Assembly (NCBI GenBank): GCA_920105625.2
Contig: OV050033.1
Location: 115,839,700 to 115,903,699 of the forward strand
DNA length: 64,000 bases
Source: Clusia tigrina
Lineage: Eukaryota; Arthropoda; Insecta; Diptera; Clusiidae
Direction: 5' to 3'
The notes under the pieces were generated by a model. It worked only from the letters and a program-made list of their open reading frames with translations. It had not been told where the DNA came from and did not search any database. This document shows positions 26,425-40,651 of the stretch, in pieces. Within the stretch, counting starts at the first letter, position 1; every line of letters starts with the position of its first letter. Made by a program: the position numbers and the translations under genes.

Positions 26425-27460
26425 ACTCGAGCCTCTTGTCAATTTAAGCTATCGCTCAAAGCTATGCTACCCTTGAGTCCCAAATCAAACACTGATAAAA
26501 CTTCAAATGGCCCTAGCTTCTATACGATACGTCCTAAACCTATCAAAGTTTGCAACATACAAATGCTGCTAACTTTTTACTGGAGCGTCATAAAACCTTG
26601 AAATTTTGTAACAAAAAGTACTCGAGCCTCTTGTCAATTTAAGCTATCGCTCAAAGCTATGCTACCCTTGAGTCCCAAATCAAACACTGATAAAACTTCA
26701 TATGGCCTTAACTTCTATACGGTGCGTCCTATACCTATCAAAGTTTGAAACATACAAATGCTTGTAACTTTTTACTGGAGCGTCATAAAACCTTGAAATT
26801 TTGTAACAATAATGTACTCGAGCCTCTTGTCAATTTAAGCTATCGCTCAAAGCAATGCTACCCTTGAGTCCCAAATCAAACACTGATAAAACTTCAAATG
26901 GCCCTAACTTCTATACGGTGCGTCCTATACCTATCAAAGTTTGAAACATACAAATGCTTGTAACTTTTTACTGGAGCGTCATAAACCCTTGAAATTTTTT
27001 AACAATAAAGTACTCGAGCCTCTTGTCAATTTAAGCTATCGCTCAAAGCTGAGCTACCCTTGAGACCCAAATCAAACACTGATAAAACTTCAAATGGCCC
27101 TAACTTCTATACGGTACGTCCTAAACCTATCAAAGTTTGCAACATACAAATGCTTGTAACTTTTTACTGGAGCGTCATAAAACCTTGAAATTTTGTAACA
27201 ATAAAGTACTCGAGACTCTTGTCAATCTAAGCTATCGCTCAAAGCTATGCTACCCTTGAGTCCCAAATCAAAAACTGATAAAACTTCAAATGGCCCTAAC
27301 TTCTATACGGTACGTGCTACACCTATCAAAGTTTGCAACATACAAATGCTTGTAACTTTTTACTGGAGCGTCATAAACCTTGAAACTTTGTAACAATAAA
27401 GTACTCGAGCCTCTTGTCAATTTAAGCTATCGCTCAAAGCTATGCTACCCTTGAGTCCCA
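26425..27460 (+). repeat. 8-mer higher-order repeat, partial copy 2
   Basis: Follows the same order of markers to about 27460, where the first copy switches to AATAAAACACTGC and this one to TCAAACGGCCC. Variants private to this copy include ATGCTGCTAAC near 26565 and GTCAATCTAAGC near 27220. Confidence 0.82.
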
Positions 27461-29082
27461 AATCAAACACTGATAAAACTTCAAACGGCCCTAACTACTA
27501 TACGGTACGTCCTACACCTATCAAAGTGTGCAACATACAAATGCTTGTAACTTTTTAGTGGAGCGTCATAAAACCTGGAAATTTTGTAACAATAAAGAAC
27601 TCGAGCCTCTTGTCAATTTAAGTTATCGCTCAAAGCTATGCTACCCTTGAGTCCCAAAACAAACGCTGATAAAACTTCAAATGGCCATTACTTCTATACG
27701 GTGCATCCTATACCTATCAATGTTTGCAACATACACATACTTGTAACTTTTTACTGAAGCGTCATAAAACCTTGAAATTTTGTAACAATAAAGAACTCGA
27801 GCCTCTTGTCAATTTAAGTTATCGCTCAAAGCTATGCTACCCTTGAGTCCCAAACCAAACACTGATAAAACTTCAAATGGCCATTATTTCTATACGGTAC
27901 GTCCTACACCTATCAAAGTTTGCATCATACAAATGCTTGTAACTTTTTACTGGAGCGTCATAAAACCTTAAAATTTTGTAACAATAAAGTACTCGAGCCT
28001 CTTGTCAATTTAAGCTATCGCTCAAAGCTATGCTACCCTTGAGTCCCAAATCAAACACTGATAAAACTTCAAATGGCCCTAACTTCTATACGGTATGTCC
28101 TACACCTATCAAAGTTTGCAACAAACAAATGCTTGTAACTTTTTACTGGAGCGTCATAAAACCTTGAAATTTTGTGACAATAAAGAACTCGAGCCCCTTG
28201 TCAATTTGAGTTATGCTACCCTTCAGTCCCAAACCAAACACTGATTAAACTTCAAATGGCCCTAACTTCTATACGGTACGTGCTACACCTATCAAAGTTT
28301 GCAACATACAAATGCTTGTAACTTTTTACTGGAGCGCCATAAACCTTGAAATTTTGTAACAATAAAGTACTCGAGCCTCTTGTCAATTTAAGCTATCGCT
28401 CAAAGCTATGCTACCCTTGAGTCCCAAATCAAACACTGATAAAACTTCAAACGGCCCTAACTACTATACGGTACGTCCTACACCTATCAAAGTGTGCAAC
28501 ATACAAATGCTTGTAACTTTTTACTGGAGCGTCATAAAACCTGGAAATTTTGTAACAATAAAGAACTCGAGCCTCTTGTCAATTTAAGTTATCGCTCAAA
28601 GCTATGCTACCCTTGAGTCCCAAAACAAACACTGATAAAACTTCAATAGGCCATTACTTCTATACGGTACGTCCTAAACCTTGAAATTTTGTAACAATAA
28701 AGTAGTCGAGCCTCTTGTCAATTACAGCTATCGCTCAAAGCTATGCTACCCTTGAGTCCCAAATCAAACACTGATAAAACTTCATATGGCCCTAACTTCT
28801 ATACGGTGCATCCTATACATATCAATGTTTGCAACATACAAATACTTGGAACTTTTTACTGGAGCGTCATAAAACCTTGAAATTTTGTAACAATAAAGAA
28901 CTCGAGCCTCTTGTCAATTTTAGTTTTCGCTCAAAGCTATGCTACCCTTGAGTCCCAAATCAAACACTGATAAAACTTCAAATGGCCATTATTTCTATAC
29001 GGTACGTCCTACACCTATCAAAGTTTGCATCATACAAATGCTTGTAACTTTTTACTGGAGCGTCATAAAACCTTAAAATTTT
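27390..29082 (+). repeat. 9-mer higher-order repeat, copy 1 (1693 bp)
   Basis: The length is exactly 6 x 196 + 195 + 183 + 139. Markers: TCAAACGGCCC with AACTACTATACGG and AAAGTGTGC; CCTGGAAATTTTG; GGCCATTATTTC with GCATCAT; GGTATGTCC with AACAAACAAATG; TTGTGACAATAAAG (28170); and the 139-bp monomer near 28677 preceded by TTCAATAGGCC. The first few bases overlap the end of the preceding block's matched region because edges are set by the last shared variant. Confidence 0.9.
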
Positions 29083-30861
29083 GTAACAATAAAGTACTCG
29101 AGCCTCTTGTCAATTTAAGCTATCGCTCAAAGCTATGCTACCGTTGAGTCCCAAATCAAACACTGATAAAACTTCAAACCGCCCTAACTACTATACGGTA
29201 CGTCCTACACCTATCAAAGTGTGCAACATACAAATGCTTGTAACTTTTTACTGGAGCGTCATAAAACCTGGAAATTTTGTAACAATAAAGAACTCGAGCC
29301 TCTTGTCAATTTAAGTTATCGCTCAAAGCTATGCTACCCTTGAGTCCCAAAACAAACACTGATAAAACTTCAAATGGCCATTACTTCTATACGGTGCATC
29401 CTATACCTATCAATGTTTGCAACATACACATACTTGTAACTTTTTACTGGAGCGTCATAAAACCTTGAAATTTTGTAACAATAAAGAACTCGAGCCTCTT
29501 GTCAATTTAAGTTATCGCTCAAAGCTATGCTACCCTTGAGTCCCAAACCAAACACTGATAAAACTTCAAATGGCCATTATTTCTATACGGTACGTCCTAC
29601 ACCTATCAAAGTTTGCATCATACAAATGCTTGTAACTTTTTACTGGAGCGTCATAAAACCCTAAAATTTTGTAACAATAAAGTACTCGAGCCTCTTGTCA
29701 ATTTAAGCTATCGCTCAAAGCTATGCTACCCTTGAGTCCCAAATCAAACACTGATAAAACTTCAAATGGCCCTAACTTCTATACGGTATGTCCTACACCT
29801 ATCAAAGTTTGCAACAAACAAATGCTTGTAACTTTTTACTGGAGCGTCATAAAACCTTGAAATTTTGTGACAATAAAGAACTCGAGCCCCTTGTCAATTT
29901 GAGTTATGCTACCCTTCAGTCCCAAACCAAACACTGATAAAACTTCAAATGGCCCTAACTTCTATACGGTACGTGCTACACCTATCAAAGTTTGCAACAT
30001 ACAAATGCTTGTAACTTTTTACTGGAGCGCCATAAACCTTGAAATTTTGTAACAATAAAGTACTCGAGCCTCTTGTCAATTTAAGCTATCGCTCAAAGCT
30101 ATGCTACCCTTGAGTCCCAAATCAAACACTGATAAAACTTCAAACGGCCCTAACTACTATACGGTACGTCCTACACCTATCAAAGTGTGCAACATACAAA
30201 TGCTTGTAACTTTTTACTGGAGCGTCATAAAACCTGGAAATTTTGTAACAATAAAGAACTCGAGCCTCTTGTCAATTTAAGTTATCGCTCAAAGCTATGC
30301 TACCCTTGAGTCCCAAAACAAACACTGATAAAACTTCAATAGGCCATTACTTCTATACGGTACGTCCTAAACCTTGAAATTTTGTAACAATAAAGTAGTC
30401 GAGCCTCTTGTCAATTACAGCTATCGCTCAAAGCTATGCTACCCTTGAGTCCCAAATCAAACACTGATAAAACTTCATATGGCCCTAACTTCTATACGGT
30501 GCATCCTATACATATCAATGTTTGCAACATACAAATACTTGGAACTTTTTACTGGAGCGTCATAAAACCTTGAAATTTTGTAACAATAAAGAACTCGAGC
30601 CTCTTGTCAATTTAAGTTTTCGCTCAAAGCTATGCTACCCTTGAGTCCCAAATCAAACACTGATAAAACTTCAAATGGCCATTATTTCTATACGGTACGT
30701 CCTACACCTATCAAAGTTTGCATCATACAAATGCTTGTAACTTTTTACTGGAGCGTCATAAAACCTTAAAATTTTGTAACAATAAAGTACTCGAGCCTCT
30801 TGTCAATTTAAGCTATCGCTCAAAGCTATGCTACCCTTGAGTCCCAAATCAAACACTGATA
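29083..30861 (+). repeat. 9-mer higher-order repeat, copy 2
   Basis: Repeats the preceding unit at 1693 bp with very few changes (CCGTTGAGTCC near 29142, TCAAACCGCCC near 29175, AACCCTAAAATT near 29658), and agreement runs to about 30861. Confidence 0.9.
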
Positions 30862-31240
30862 AAATTTCAAATGGCCCTAACTTCTATACGGTACGTCCTA
30901 CACCTATCAAAGTTTGCAACAAACAAATGCTTGTAACTTTTTACTGGAGCGTCATAAAACCTTGAAATTTTGTAACAATAAAGAACTCGAGCCCCTTGTC
31001 AACTTGAGTTATGCTACCCTTCAGTCCCAAACCAAACACTGATAAAACTTCAAATGACCATTACATCTATACGGTACGTCCTACACCAATCAATGTTTGC
31101 ATCATACAAATGCTTGTAAGTTTTTACTGGAGCGTCATAAAACCTTAAAATTTTGTAACAATAATGTACTCGAGCCTCTTGTCAATTTAAGCTATCGCTC
31201 AAAGTTATGCTACCCTTGAGTCCCAAATAAAACACTGCTA

Positions 31241-33140
31241 AAACTTCAAATGGCCCTAACTTCTATACGGTGCGTCCTACACCTATCAAAGTTTGCAACA
31301 CACAAATTCTTGTAACTTTTTACTGGAGCGTGATAAAACCTTAAAATTTTGTAACAATAAAGTACTCGAGCCTCTTGTCAATTTAAACTATGGCTCAAAG
31401 CTATGCTACCCTTGAGTCCCAAATCAAACAGTGATAAAACTTCAAATGGCCCTAACTTCTATTCGGTACGTCCTACACCTATCAAAGTGTGCAACATACA
31501 AATGCTTGTAACTTTTTACTGGAGCGTCATAAAACCTGGAAATTTTGTAACAATAAAGAACTCGAGCCTCTTGTCAATTTAACTTATCGCTCAAAGCTAT
31601 GCTACCCTTGAGTCCCAAAACAAACACTGATAAAACTTCAAATGGCCATTACTTCTATACGGTGCATCCTATACCTATCAATGTTTGCAACATACACATA
31701 CTTGTAACTTTTTACTGGAGCGTCATAAAACCTTGAAATTTTGTAACAATAAAGAACTCGAGCCTCTTGTCAATTTAAGTTATCGCTCAAAGCTATGCTA
31801 CCCTTGAGTCCCAAACCAAACACTGATAAAACTTCAAATGGCCATTATTTCTATACGGTACGTCCTACACCTATCAAAGTTTGCATCATACAAATGCTTG
31901 TAACTTTTTACTGGAGCGTCATAAAACCTTAAAATTTTGTAACAATAAAGTACTCGAGCCTCTTGTCAATTTAAGTTATCGCTCAAAGCTATGCTACCCT
32001 TGAGTCCCAAATCAAACACTGATAAAACTTCAAATGGCCCTAACTTCTATACGGTATGTCCTACACCTATCAAAGTTTGCAACAAACAAATGCTTGTAAC
32101 TTTTTACTGGAGCGTCATAAAACCTTGAAATTTTGTGACAATAAAGAACTCGAGCCCCTTGTCAATTTGAGTTATGCTACCCTTCAGTCCCAAACCAAAC
32201 ACTGATAAAACTTCAAATGGCCTTAACTTCTATACGGTACGTGCTACACCTATCAAAGTTTGCAACATACAAATGCTTGTAACTTTTTACTGGAGCGTCA
32301 TAAAACCTTGAAATTTTGTAACAATAATGTACTCGAGCCTCTTGTCAATTTAAGCTATCGCTCAAAGCTATGCTACCCTTGAGTCCCAAATCAAACACTG
32401 ATAAAACTTCAAATGGCCCTAACTTCCATACGGTACGTCCTACACCTATCAAAGTTTGCAACATACAAATGCTTGTAACTTTTTACTGGTGCATCATAAA
32501 ACCTTGAAATTTTGTAACAATAAAGAACTCGAGCCTCTTGTCAATTTAAGCTATCGCTCAAATCTATGCTACCCTTGAGTCCCAAATCAAACACTGATAA
32601 AACTTCAAACGGCCCTAACTACTATACGGTACGTCCTACACCTATCAAAGTGTGCAACATACAAATGCTTGTAACTTTTTACTGGTGCATCATAAAACCT
32701 TGAAATTTTGTAACAATAAAGAACTCGAGCCTCTTGTCAATTTAAGCTATCGCTCAAATCTATGCTACCCTTGAGTCCCAAATCAAACACTGATAAAACT
32801 TCAAACGGCCCTAACTACTATACGGTACGTCCTACACCTATCAAAGTGTGCAACATACAAATGCTTGTAACTTTTTACTGGAGCGTCATAAAACCTTGAA
32901 ATTTTGTGACAATAAAGAACTCGAGCCCCTTGTCAATTTGAGTTATGCTACCCTTCAGTCCCAAACCAAACACTGATAAAACTTCAAATGGCCCTAACTT
33001 CTATACGGTACGTGCTACACCTATCAAAGTTTGCAACATACAAATGCTTGTAACTTTTTTCTGGAGCGTCATAAAACCTTGTCAATTTAAGTTATCGCTC
33101 AGAGCTATGCTACCCTTGAGTCCCAAATCAAACACTGATA
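31241..33140 (+). repeat. 10-mer higher-order repeat, copy 1 (1900 bp)
   Basis: Starts with the CACACAAATTC/GCGTGATAAAACC monomer (GTGCGTCC at 31270) that reappears at 33170 and 35070. It includes AATCAAACAGTG, TTTAACTTATCG, TACACATACTTG, GGCCATTATTTC, GGTATGTCC and TTGTGACAATAAAG. Two adjacent monomers near 32490-32860 carry GGTGCATC and AAATCTATGC and are near copies of each other, where the later unit has a different pair. Confidence 0.87.
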
Positions 33141-35040
33141 AAACTTCAAATGGCCCTAACTTCTATACGGTGCGTCCTACACCTATCAAAGTTTGCAACA
33201 CACAAATTCTTGTAACTTTTTACTGGAGCGTGATAAAACCTTAAAATTTTGTAACAATAAAGTACTCGAGCCTCTTGTCAATTTAAACTATGGCTCAAAG
33301 CTATGCTACCCTTGAGTCCCAAATCAAACAGTGATAAAACTTCAAATGGCCCTAACTTCTATTCGGTACGTCCTACACCTATCAAAGTGTGCAACATACA
33401 AATGCTTGTAACTTTTTACTGGAGCGTCATAAAACCTGGAAATTTTGTAACAATAAAGAACTCGAGCCTCTTGTCAATTTAACTTATCGCTCAAAGCTAT
33501 GCTACCCTTGAGTCCCAAAACAAACACTGATAAAACTTCAAATGGCCATTACTTCTATACGGTGCATCCTATACCTATCAATGTTTGCAACATACACATA
33601 CTTGTAACTTTTTACTGGAGCGTCATAAAACCTTGAAATTTTGTAACAATAAAGAACTCGAGCCTCTTGTCAATTTAAGTTATCGCTCAAAGCTATGCTA
33701 CCCTTGAGTCCCAAACCAAACACTGATAAAACTTCAAATGGCCATTATTTCTATACGGTACGTGCTACACCTATCAAAGTTTGCATCATACAAATGCTTG
33801 TAACTTTTTACTGGAGCGTCATAAAACCTTAAAATTTTGTAACAATAAAGTACTCGAGCCTCTTGTCAATTTAAGCTATCGCTCAAAGCTATGCTACCCT
33901 TGAGTCCCAAATCAAACACTGATAAAACTTCAAATGGCCCTAACTTCTATACGGTATGTCCTACACCTATCAAAGTTTGCAACAAACAAATGCTTGTAAC
34001 TTTTTACTGGAGCGTCATAAAACCTTGAAATTTTGTGACAATAAAGAACTCGAGCCCCTTGTCAATTTGAGTTATGCTACCCTTCAGTCCCAAACCAAAC
34101 ACTGATAAAACTTCAAATGGCCCTAACTTCTATACGGTACGTGCTACACCTATCAAAGTTTGCAACATACAAATGCTTGTAACTTTTTACTGGAGCGTCA
34201 TAAAACCTTGAAATTTTGTAACAATAATGTACTCGAGCCTCTTGTCAATTTAAGCTATCGCTCAAAGCTATGCTACCCTTGAGTCCCAAATCAAACACTG
34301 ATAAAACTTCAAATGGCCCTAACTTCCATACGGTACGTCCTACACCTATCAAAGTTTGCAACATACAAATGCTTGTAACTTTTTACTGGTGCATCATAAA
34401 ACCTTGAAATTTTGTAACAATAAAGAACTCGAGCCTCTTGTCAATTTAAGCTATCGCTCAAAGCTATGCTACCCTTGAGTCCCAAATCAAACACTGATAA
34501 AACTTCAAACGGCCCTAACTACTATACGGTACGTCCTACACCTATCAAAGTGTGCAACATACAAATGCTTGTAACTTTTTACTGGAGCGTCATAAAACCT
34601 GGAAATTTTGTAACAATAAAGAACTCGAGCCTCTTGTCAATTTAAGTTATCGCTCAAAGCTATGCTACCCTTGAGTCCCAAATCAAACACTGATAAAACT
34701 TCAAATGGCCCTAACTTCTATACGGTATGTCCTACACCTATCAAAGTTTGCAACAAACAAATGCTTGTAACTTTTTACTGGAGCGTCATAAAACCTTGAA
34801 ATTTTGTGACAATAAAGAACTCGAGCCCCTTGTCAATTTGAGTTATGCTACCCTTCAGTCCCAAACCAAACACTGATAAAACTTCAAATGGCCCTAACTT
34901 CTATACGGTACGTGCTACACCTATCAAAGTTTGCAACATACAAATGCTTGTAACTTTTTTCTGGAGCGTCATAAAACCTTGTCAATTTAAGTTATCGCTC
35001 AGAGCTATGCTACCCTTGAGTCCCAAATCAAACACTGATA
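33141..35040 (+). repeat. 10-mer higher-order repeat, copy 2 (1900 bp)
   Basis: Between the 162-bp junctions at 33081 and 34981 are seven 196-bp, two 183-bp and one 162-bp monomers: 7 x 196 + 2 x 183 + 162 = 1900. GTACGTGCTAC replaces GTACGTCCTAC in the GCATCAT monomer near 33760. Confidence 0.9.
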
Positions 35041-36548
35041 AAACTTCAAATGGCCCTAACTTCTATACGGTGCGTCCTACACCTATCAAAGTTTGCAACA
35101 CACAAATTCTTGTAACTTTTTACTGGAGCGTGATAAAACCTTAAAATTTTGTAACAATAAAGTACTCGAGCCTCTTGTCAATTTAAACTATGGCTCAAAG
35201 CTATGCTACCCTTGAGTCCCAAATCAAACAGTGATAAAACTTCAAATGGCCCTAACTTCTATTCGGTACGTCCTACACCTATCAAAGTGTGCAACATACA
35301 AATGCTTGTAACTTTTTACTGGAGCGTCATAAAACCTGGAAATTTTGTAACAATAAAGAACTCGAGCCTCTTGTCAATTTAACTTATCGCTCAAAGCTAT
35401 GCTACCCTTGAGTCCCAAAACAAACACTGATAAAACTTCAAATGGCCATTACTTCTATACGGTTCATCCTATACCTATCAATGTTTGCAACATACACATA
35501 CTTGTAACTTTTTACTGGAGCGTCATAAAACCTTGAAATTTTGTAACAATAAAGAACTCGAGCCTCTTGTCAATTTAAGTTATCGCTCAAAGCTATGCTA
35601 CCCTTGAGTCCCAAACCAAACACTGATAAAACTTCAAATGGCCATTATTTCTATACGGTACGTGCTACACCTATCAAAGTTTGCATCATACAAATGCTTG
35701 TAACTTTTTACTGGAGCGTCATAAAACCTTAAAATTTTGTAACAATAAAGTACTCGAGCCTCTTGTCAATTTAAGCTATCGCTCAAAGCTATGCTACCCT
35801 TGAGTCCCAAATCAAACACTGATAAAACTTCAAATGGCCCTAACTTCTATACGGTATGTCCTACACCTATCAAAGTTTGCAACAAACAAATGCTTGTAAC
35901 TTTTTACTGGAGCGTCATAAAACCTTGAAATTTTGTGACAATAAAGAACTCGAGCCCCTTGTCAATTTGAGTTATGCTACCCTTCAGTCCCAAACCAAAC
36001 ACTGATAAAACTTCAAATGGCCCTAACTTCTATACGGTACGTGCTACACCTATCAAAGTTTGCAACATACAAATGCTTGTAACTTTTTACTGGAGCGTCA
36101 TAAAACCTTGAAATTTTGTAACAATAATGTACTCGAGCCTCTTGTCAATTTAAGCTATCGCTCAAAGCTATGCTACCCTTGAGTCCCAAATCAAACACTG
36201 ATAAAACTTCAAATGGCCCTAACTTCCATACGGTACGTCCTACACCTATCAAAGTGTGCAACATACAAATGCTTGTAACTTTTTACTGGAGCGTCATAAA
36301 ACCTTGAAATTTTGTGACAATAAAGAACTCGAGCCCCTTGTCAATTTGAGTTATGCTACCCTTCAGTCCCAAACCAAACACTGATAAAACTTCAAATGGC
36401 CCTAACTTCTATACGGTACGTGCTACACCTATCAAAGTTTGCAACATACAAATGCTTGTAACTTTTTTCTGGAGCGTCATAAAACCTTGTCAATTTAAGT
36501 TATCGCTCAGAGCTATGCTACCCTTGAGTCCCAAATCAAACACTGATA
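35041..36548 (+). repeat. 8-mer version of the unit (1508 bp)
   Basis: Two 196-bp monomers shorter than its neighbour: 5 x 196 + 2 x 183 + 162 = 1508. The missing pair is the one carrying AAACGGCCC and GGTATGTCC next to the 162-bp copy. Near 36240 the sequence switches from the CTTCCATACGG monomer straight into AAAGTGTGC, marking the exchange point. GGTTCATCC near 35461 is private. Confidence 0.88.
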
Positions 36549-37831
36549 AAACTTCAAATGGCCCTAACTTCTATACGGTGCGTCCTACACCTATCAAAGT
36601 TTGCAACACACAAATTCTTGTAACTTTTTACTGGAGCGTGATAAAACCTTAAAATTTTGTAACAATAAAGTACTCGAGCCTCTTGTCAATTTAAACTATG
36701 GCTCAAAGCTATGCTACCCTTGAGTCCCAAATCAAACAGTGATAAAACTTCAAATGGCCCTAACTTCTATTCGGTACGTCCTACACCTATCAAAGTGTGC
36801 AACATACAAATGCTTGTAACTTTTTACTGGAGCGTCATAAAACCTGGAAATTTTGTAACAATAAAGAACTCGAGCCTCTTGTCAATTTAACTTATCGCTC
36901 AAAGCTATGCTACCCTTGAGTCCCAAAACAAACACTGATAAAACTTCAAATGGCCATTACTTCTATACGGTGCATCCTATACCTATCAATGTTTGCAACA
37001 TACACATACTTGTAACTTTTTACTGGAGCGTCATAAAACCTTGAAATTTTGTAACAATAAAGAACTCGAGCCTCTTGTCAATTTAAGTTATCGCTCAAAG
37101 CTATGCTACCCTTCAGTCCCAAACCAAACACTGATAAAACTTCAAATGGCCATTATTTCTATACGGTACGTGCTACACCTATCAAAGTTTGCATCATACA
37201 AATGCTTGTAACTTTTTACTGGAGCGTCATAAAACCTTAAAATTTTGTAACAATAAAGTACTCGAGCCTCTTGTCAATTTAAGCTATCGCTCAAAGCTAT
37301 GCTACCCTTGAGTCCCAAATCAAACACTGATAAAACTTCAAATGGCCCTAACTTCTATACGGTATGTCCTACACCTATCAAAGTTTGCAACAAACAAATG
37401 CTTGTAACTTTTTACTGGAGCGTCATAAAACCTTGAAATTTTGTGACAATAAAGAACTCGAGCCCCTTGTCAATTTGAGTTATGCTACCCTTCAGTCCCA
37501 AACCAAACACTGATAAAACTTCAAATGGCCCTAACTTCTATACGGTACGTGCTACACCTATCAAAGTTTGCAACATACAAATGCTTGTAACTTTTTACTG
37601 GAGCGTCCTAAAACCTTGAAATTTTGTAACAATAATGTACTCGAGCCTCTTGTCAATTTAAGCTATCGCTCAAAGCTATGCTACCCTTGAGTCCCAAATC
37701 AAACACTGATAAAACTTCAAATGGCCCTAACTTCCATACGGTACGTCCTACACCTATCAAAGTTTGCAACATACAAATGCTTCTAACTTTTTACTGGTGC
37801 ATCATAAAACCTTGAAATTTTGTAACAATAA
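36549..37831 (+). repeat. Partial fourth copy of the 10-mer/8-mer series
   Basis: Matches 33141 onward at an offset of 3408 bp, running into the next domain without a break; agreement continues to about 38080. Private changes include CCCTTCAGTCCC near 37110 without the 13-bp deletion, GCGTCCTAAAACC near 37605 and ATGCTTCTAAC near 37780. Confidence 0.82.
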
Positions 37832-40651
37832 AGAACTCGAGCCTCTTGTCAATTTAAGCTATCGCTCAAAGCTATGCTACCCTTGAGTCCCAAATCAAAC
37901 ACTGATAAAACTTCAAACGGCCCTAACTACTATACGGTACGTCCTACACCTATCAAAGTGTGCAACATACAAATGCTTGTAACTTTTTACTGGAGCGTCA
38001 TAAAACCTGGAAATTTTGTAACAATAAAGAACTCGAGCCTCTTGTCAATTTAAGTTATCGCTCAAAGCTATGCTACCCTTGAGTCCCAAAACAAACACTG
38101 ATAAAACTTCAAATGGCCATTACTTCTATACGGTACGTCCTAAACCTTGAAATTTTGTAACAATAAAGTAGTCGAGCCTCTTGTCAATTACAGCTATCGC
38201 TCAAAGCTATGCTACCCTTGAGTCCCAAATCAAACACTGATAAAACTTCTTATGGCCCTAACTTCTATACGGTGCATCCTATACATATCAATGTTTGCAA
38301 CATACAAATACTTGGAACTTTTTACTGGAGCGTCATAAAACCTTGAAATTTTGTAACAATAAAGAACTCGAGCCTCTCGTCAATTTAAGTTTTCACTCAA
38401 AGCTATGCTACCCTTGAGTCCCAAATCAAACACTGATAAAACTTCAAATGGCCATTATTTCTATACGGTACGTCCTACACCTATCAAAGTTTGCATCATA
38501 CAAATGCTTGTAACTTTTTACTGGAGCGTCATAAAACCTTAAAATTTTGTAACAATAAAGTACTCGAGCCTCTTGTCAATTTAAGCTATCGCTCAAAGCT
38601 ATGCTACCCTTGAGTCCCAAATCAAACACTGATAAAATTTCAAATGGCCCTAACTTCTATACGGTACGTCCTACACCTATCAAAATTTGCAACAAACAAA
38701 TGCTTGTAACTTTTTACTGGAGCGTCATAAAACCTTGAAATTTTGTAACAATAAAGAACTCGAGCCCCTTGTCAACTTGAGTTATGCTACCCTTCAGTCC
38801 CAAACCAAACACTGATAAAACTTCAAATGACCATTACATCTATACGGTACGTCCTACACCAATCAATGTTTGCATCATACAAATGCTTGTAAGTTTTTAC
38901 TGGAGCGTCATAAAACCTTAAAATTTTGTAACAATAATGTACTCGAGCCTCTTGTCAATTTAAGCTATCGCTCAAAGTTATGCTACCCTTGAGTCCCAAA
39001 TAAAACACTGATAAAACTTCAAATGGCCCTAACTTCTATACGGTACGTCCTACACCTATCAAAGTTTGCAACATACAAATGCTTGTAACTTTTTTCTGGA
39101 GCGTCATAAAACCTTGTCAATTTAAGTTATCGCTCAGAGCTATGCTACCCTTGAGTCCCAAATCAAACACTGATAAAACTTCAAATGGCCCTAACTTCTA
39201 TACGGTGCGTCCTACACCTATCAAAGTTTGCAACACACAAATTCTTGTAACTTTTTACTGGAGCGTGATAAAACCTTAAAATTTTGTAACAATAAAGTAC
39301 TCGAGCCTCTTGTCAATTTAAACTATGGCTCAAAGCTATGCTACCCTTGAGTCCCAAATCAAACAGTGATAAAACTTCAAATGGCCCTAACTTCTATTCG
39401 GTACGTCCTACACCTATCAAACTTTGCAACATACAAATGCTTGTAACTTTTTACTGGAGCGTCATAAAACCTTGAAATTTTGTAACAATAAAGTACTCGA
39501 GCCTCTTGTCAATTTAAGCTATCGCTCAAAGCTGAGCTACCCTTGAGTCCCAAATCAAACACTGATAAAACTTCAAATGGCCCTAACTTCTATAATGTAC
39601 GTCCTACACCTATCAAAGTTTGCAACATACAAATGCTTGTAACTTTTTACTAAAGCGTCATAAACCTTGAAATTTTGTAACAATAAAGAACTCGAGCCTC
39701 TTGTCAATTTAACTTATCGCTCAAAGCTATGCTACCCTTGAGTCCCAAATCAAACACTGATAAAACTTCAAACGGCCCTAACTACTATACGGTACGTCCT
39801 ACACCTATCAAAGTGTGCAACATACAAATGCTTGTAACTTTTTACTGGAGCGTCATAAAACCTGGAAATTTTGTAACAATAAAGAACTCGAGCCTCTTGT
39901 CAATTTAACTTATCGCTCAAAGCTATGCTACCCTTGAGTCCCAAAACAAACACTGATAAAACTTCAAATGGCCATTACTTCTATACGGTGCATCCTATAC
40001 CTATCAATGTTTGCAACATACACATACTTGTAACTTTTTACTGGAGCGTCATAAAACCTTGAAATTTTGTAACAATAAAGAACTCGAGCCTCTTGTCAAT
40101 TTAAGTTATCGCTCAAAGCTATGCTACCCTTGAGTCCCAAACCAAACACTGATAAAACTTCAAATGGCCATTATTTCTATACGGTACGTCCTACACCTAT
40201 CAAAGTTTGCATCATACAAATGCTTGTAACTTTTTACTGGAGCGTCATAAAACCTTAAAATTTTGTAACAATAAAGTACTCGAGCCTCTTGTCAATTTAA
40301 GCTATCGCTCAAAGCTATGCTACCCTTGACCCCAAATCAAACACTGATAAAACTTCAAATGGCCCTAACTTCTATACGGTATGTCCTACACCTATCAAAG
40401 TTTGCAACAAACAAATGCTTGTAACTTTTTACTGGAGCGTCATAAAACCTTGAAATTTTGTGACAATAAAGAACTCGAGCCCCTTGTCAATTTGAGTTAT
40501 GCTACCCTTCACTCCCAAACCAAACACTGATAAAACTTCAAATGGCCCTAACTTCTATACGGTACGTGCTACACCTATCAAAGTTTGCAACATACAAATG
40601 CTTGTAACTTTTTACTGGAGCGTCATAAACCTTGAAATTTTGTAACAATAA
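37832..40651 (+). repeat. 15-mer higher-order repeat, copy 1 (2820 bp)
   Basis: The unit contains all three shortened classes: 139 bp (38151), 183 bp twice (38781, 40499) and 162 bp (39115). The sum 11 x 196 + 139 + 2 x 183 + 162 is 2823; three 1-bp deletions (CATAAACC near 39660 and 40627, TTGACCCC near 40327) give 2820. Other markers are CTTCTTATGGCC (38246), ATACATATCAATG, ACTTGGAAC, AATGACCATTACATC and TTACTAAAGCGTC. Confidence 0.93.
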
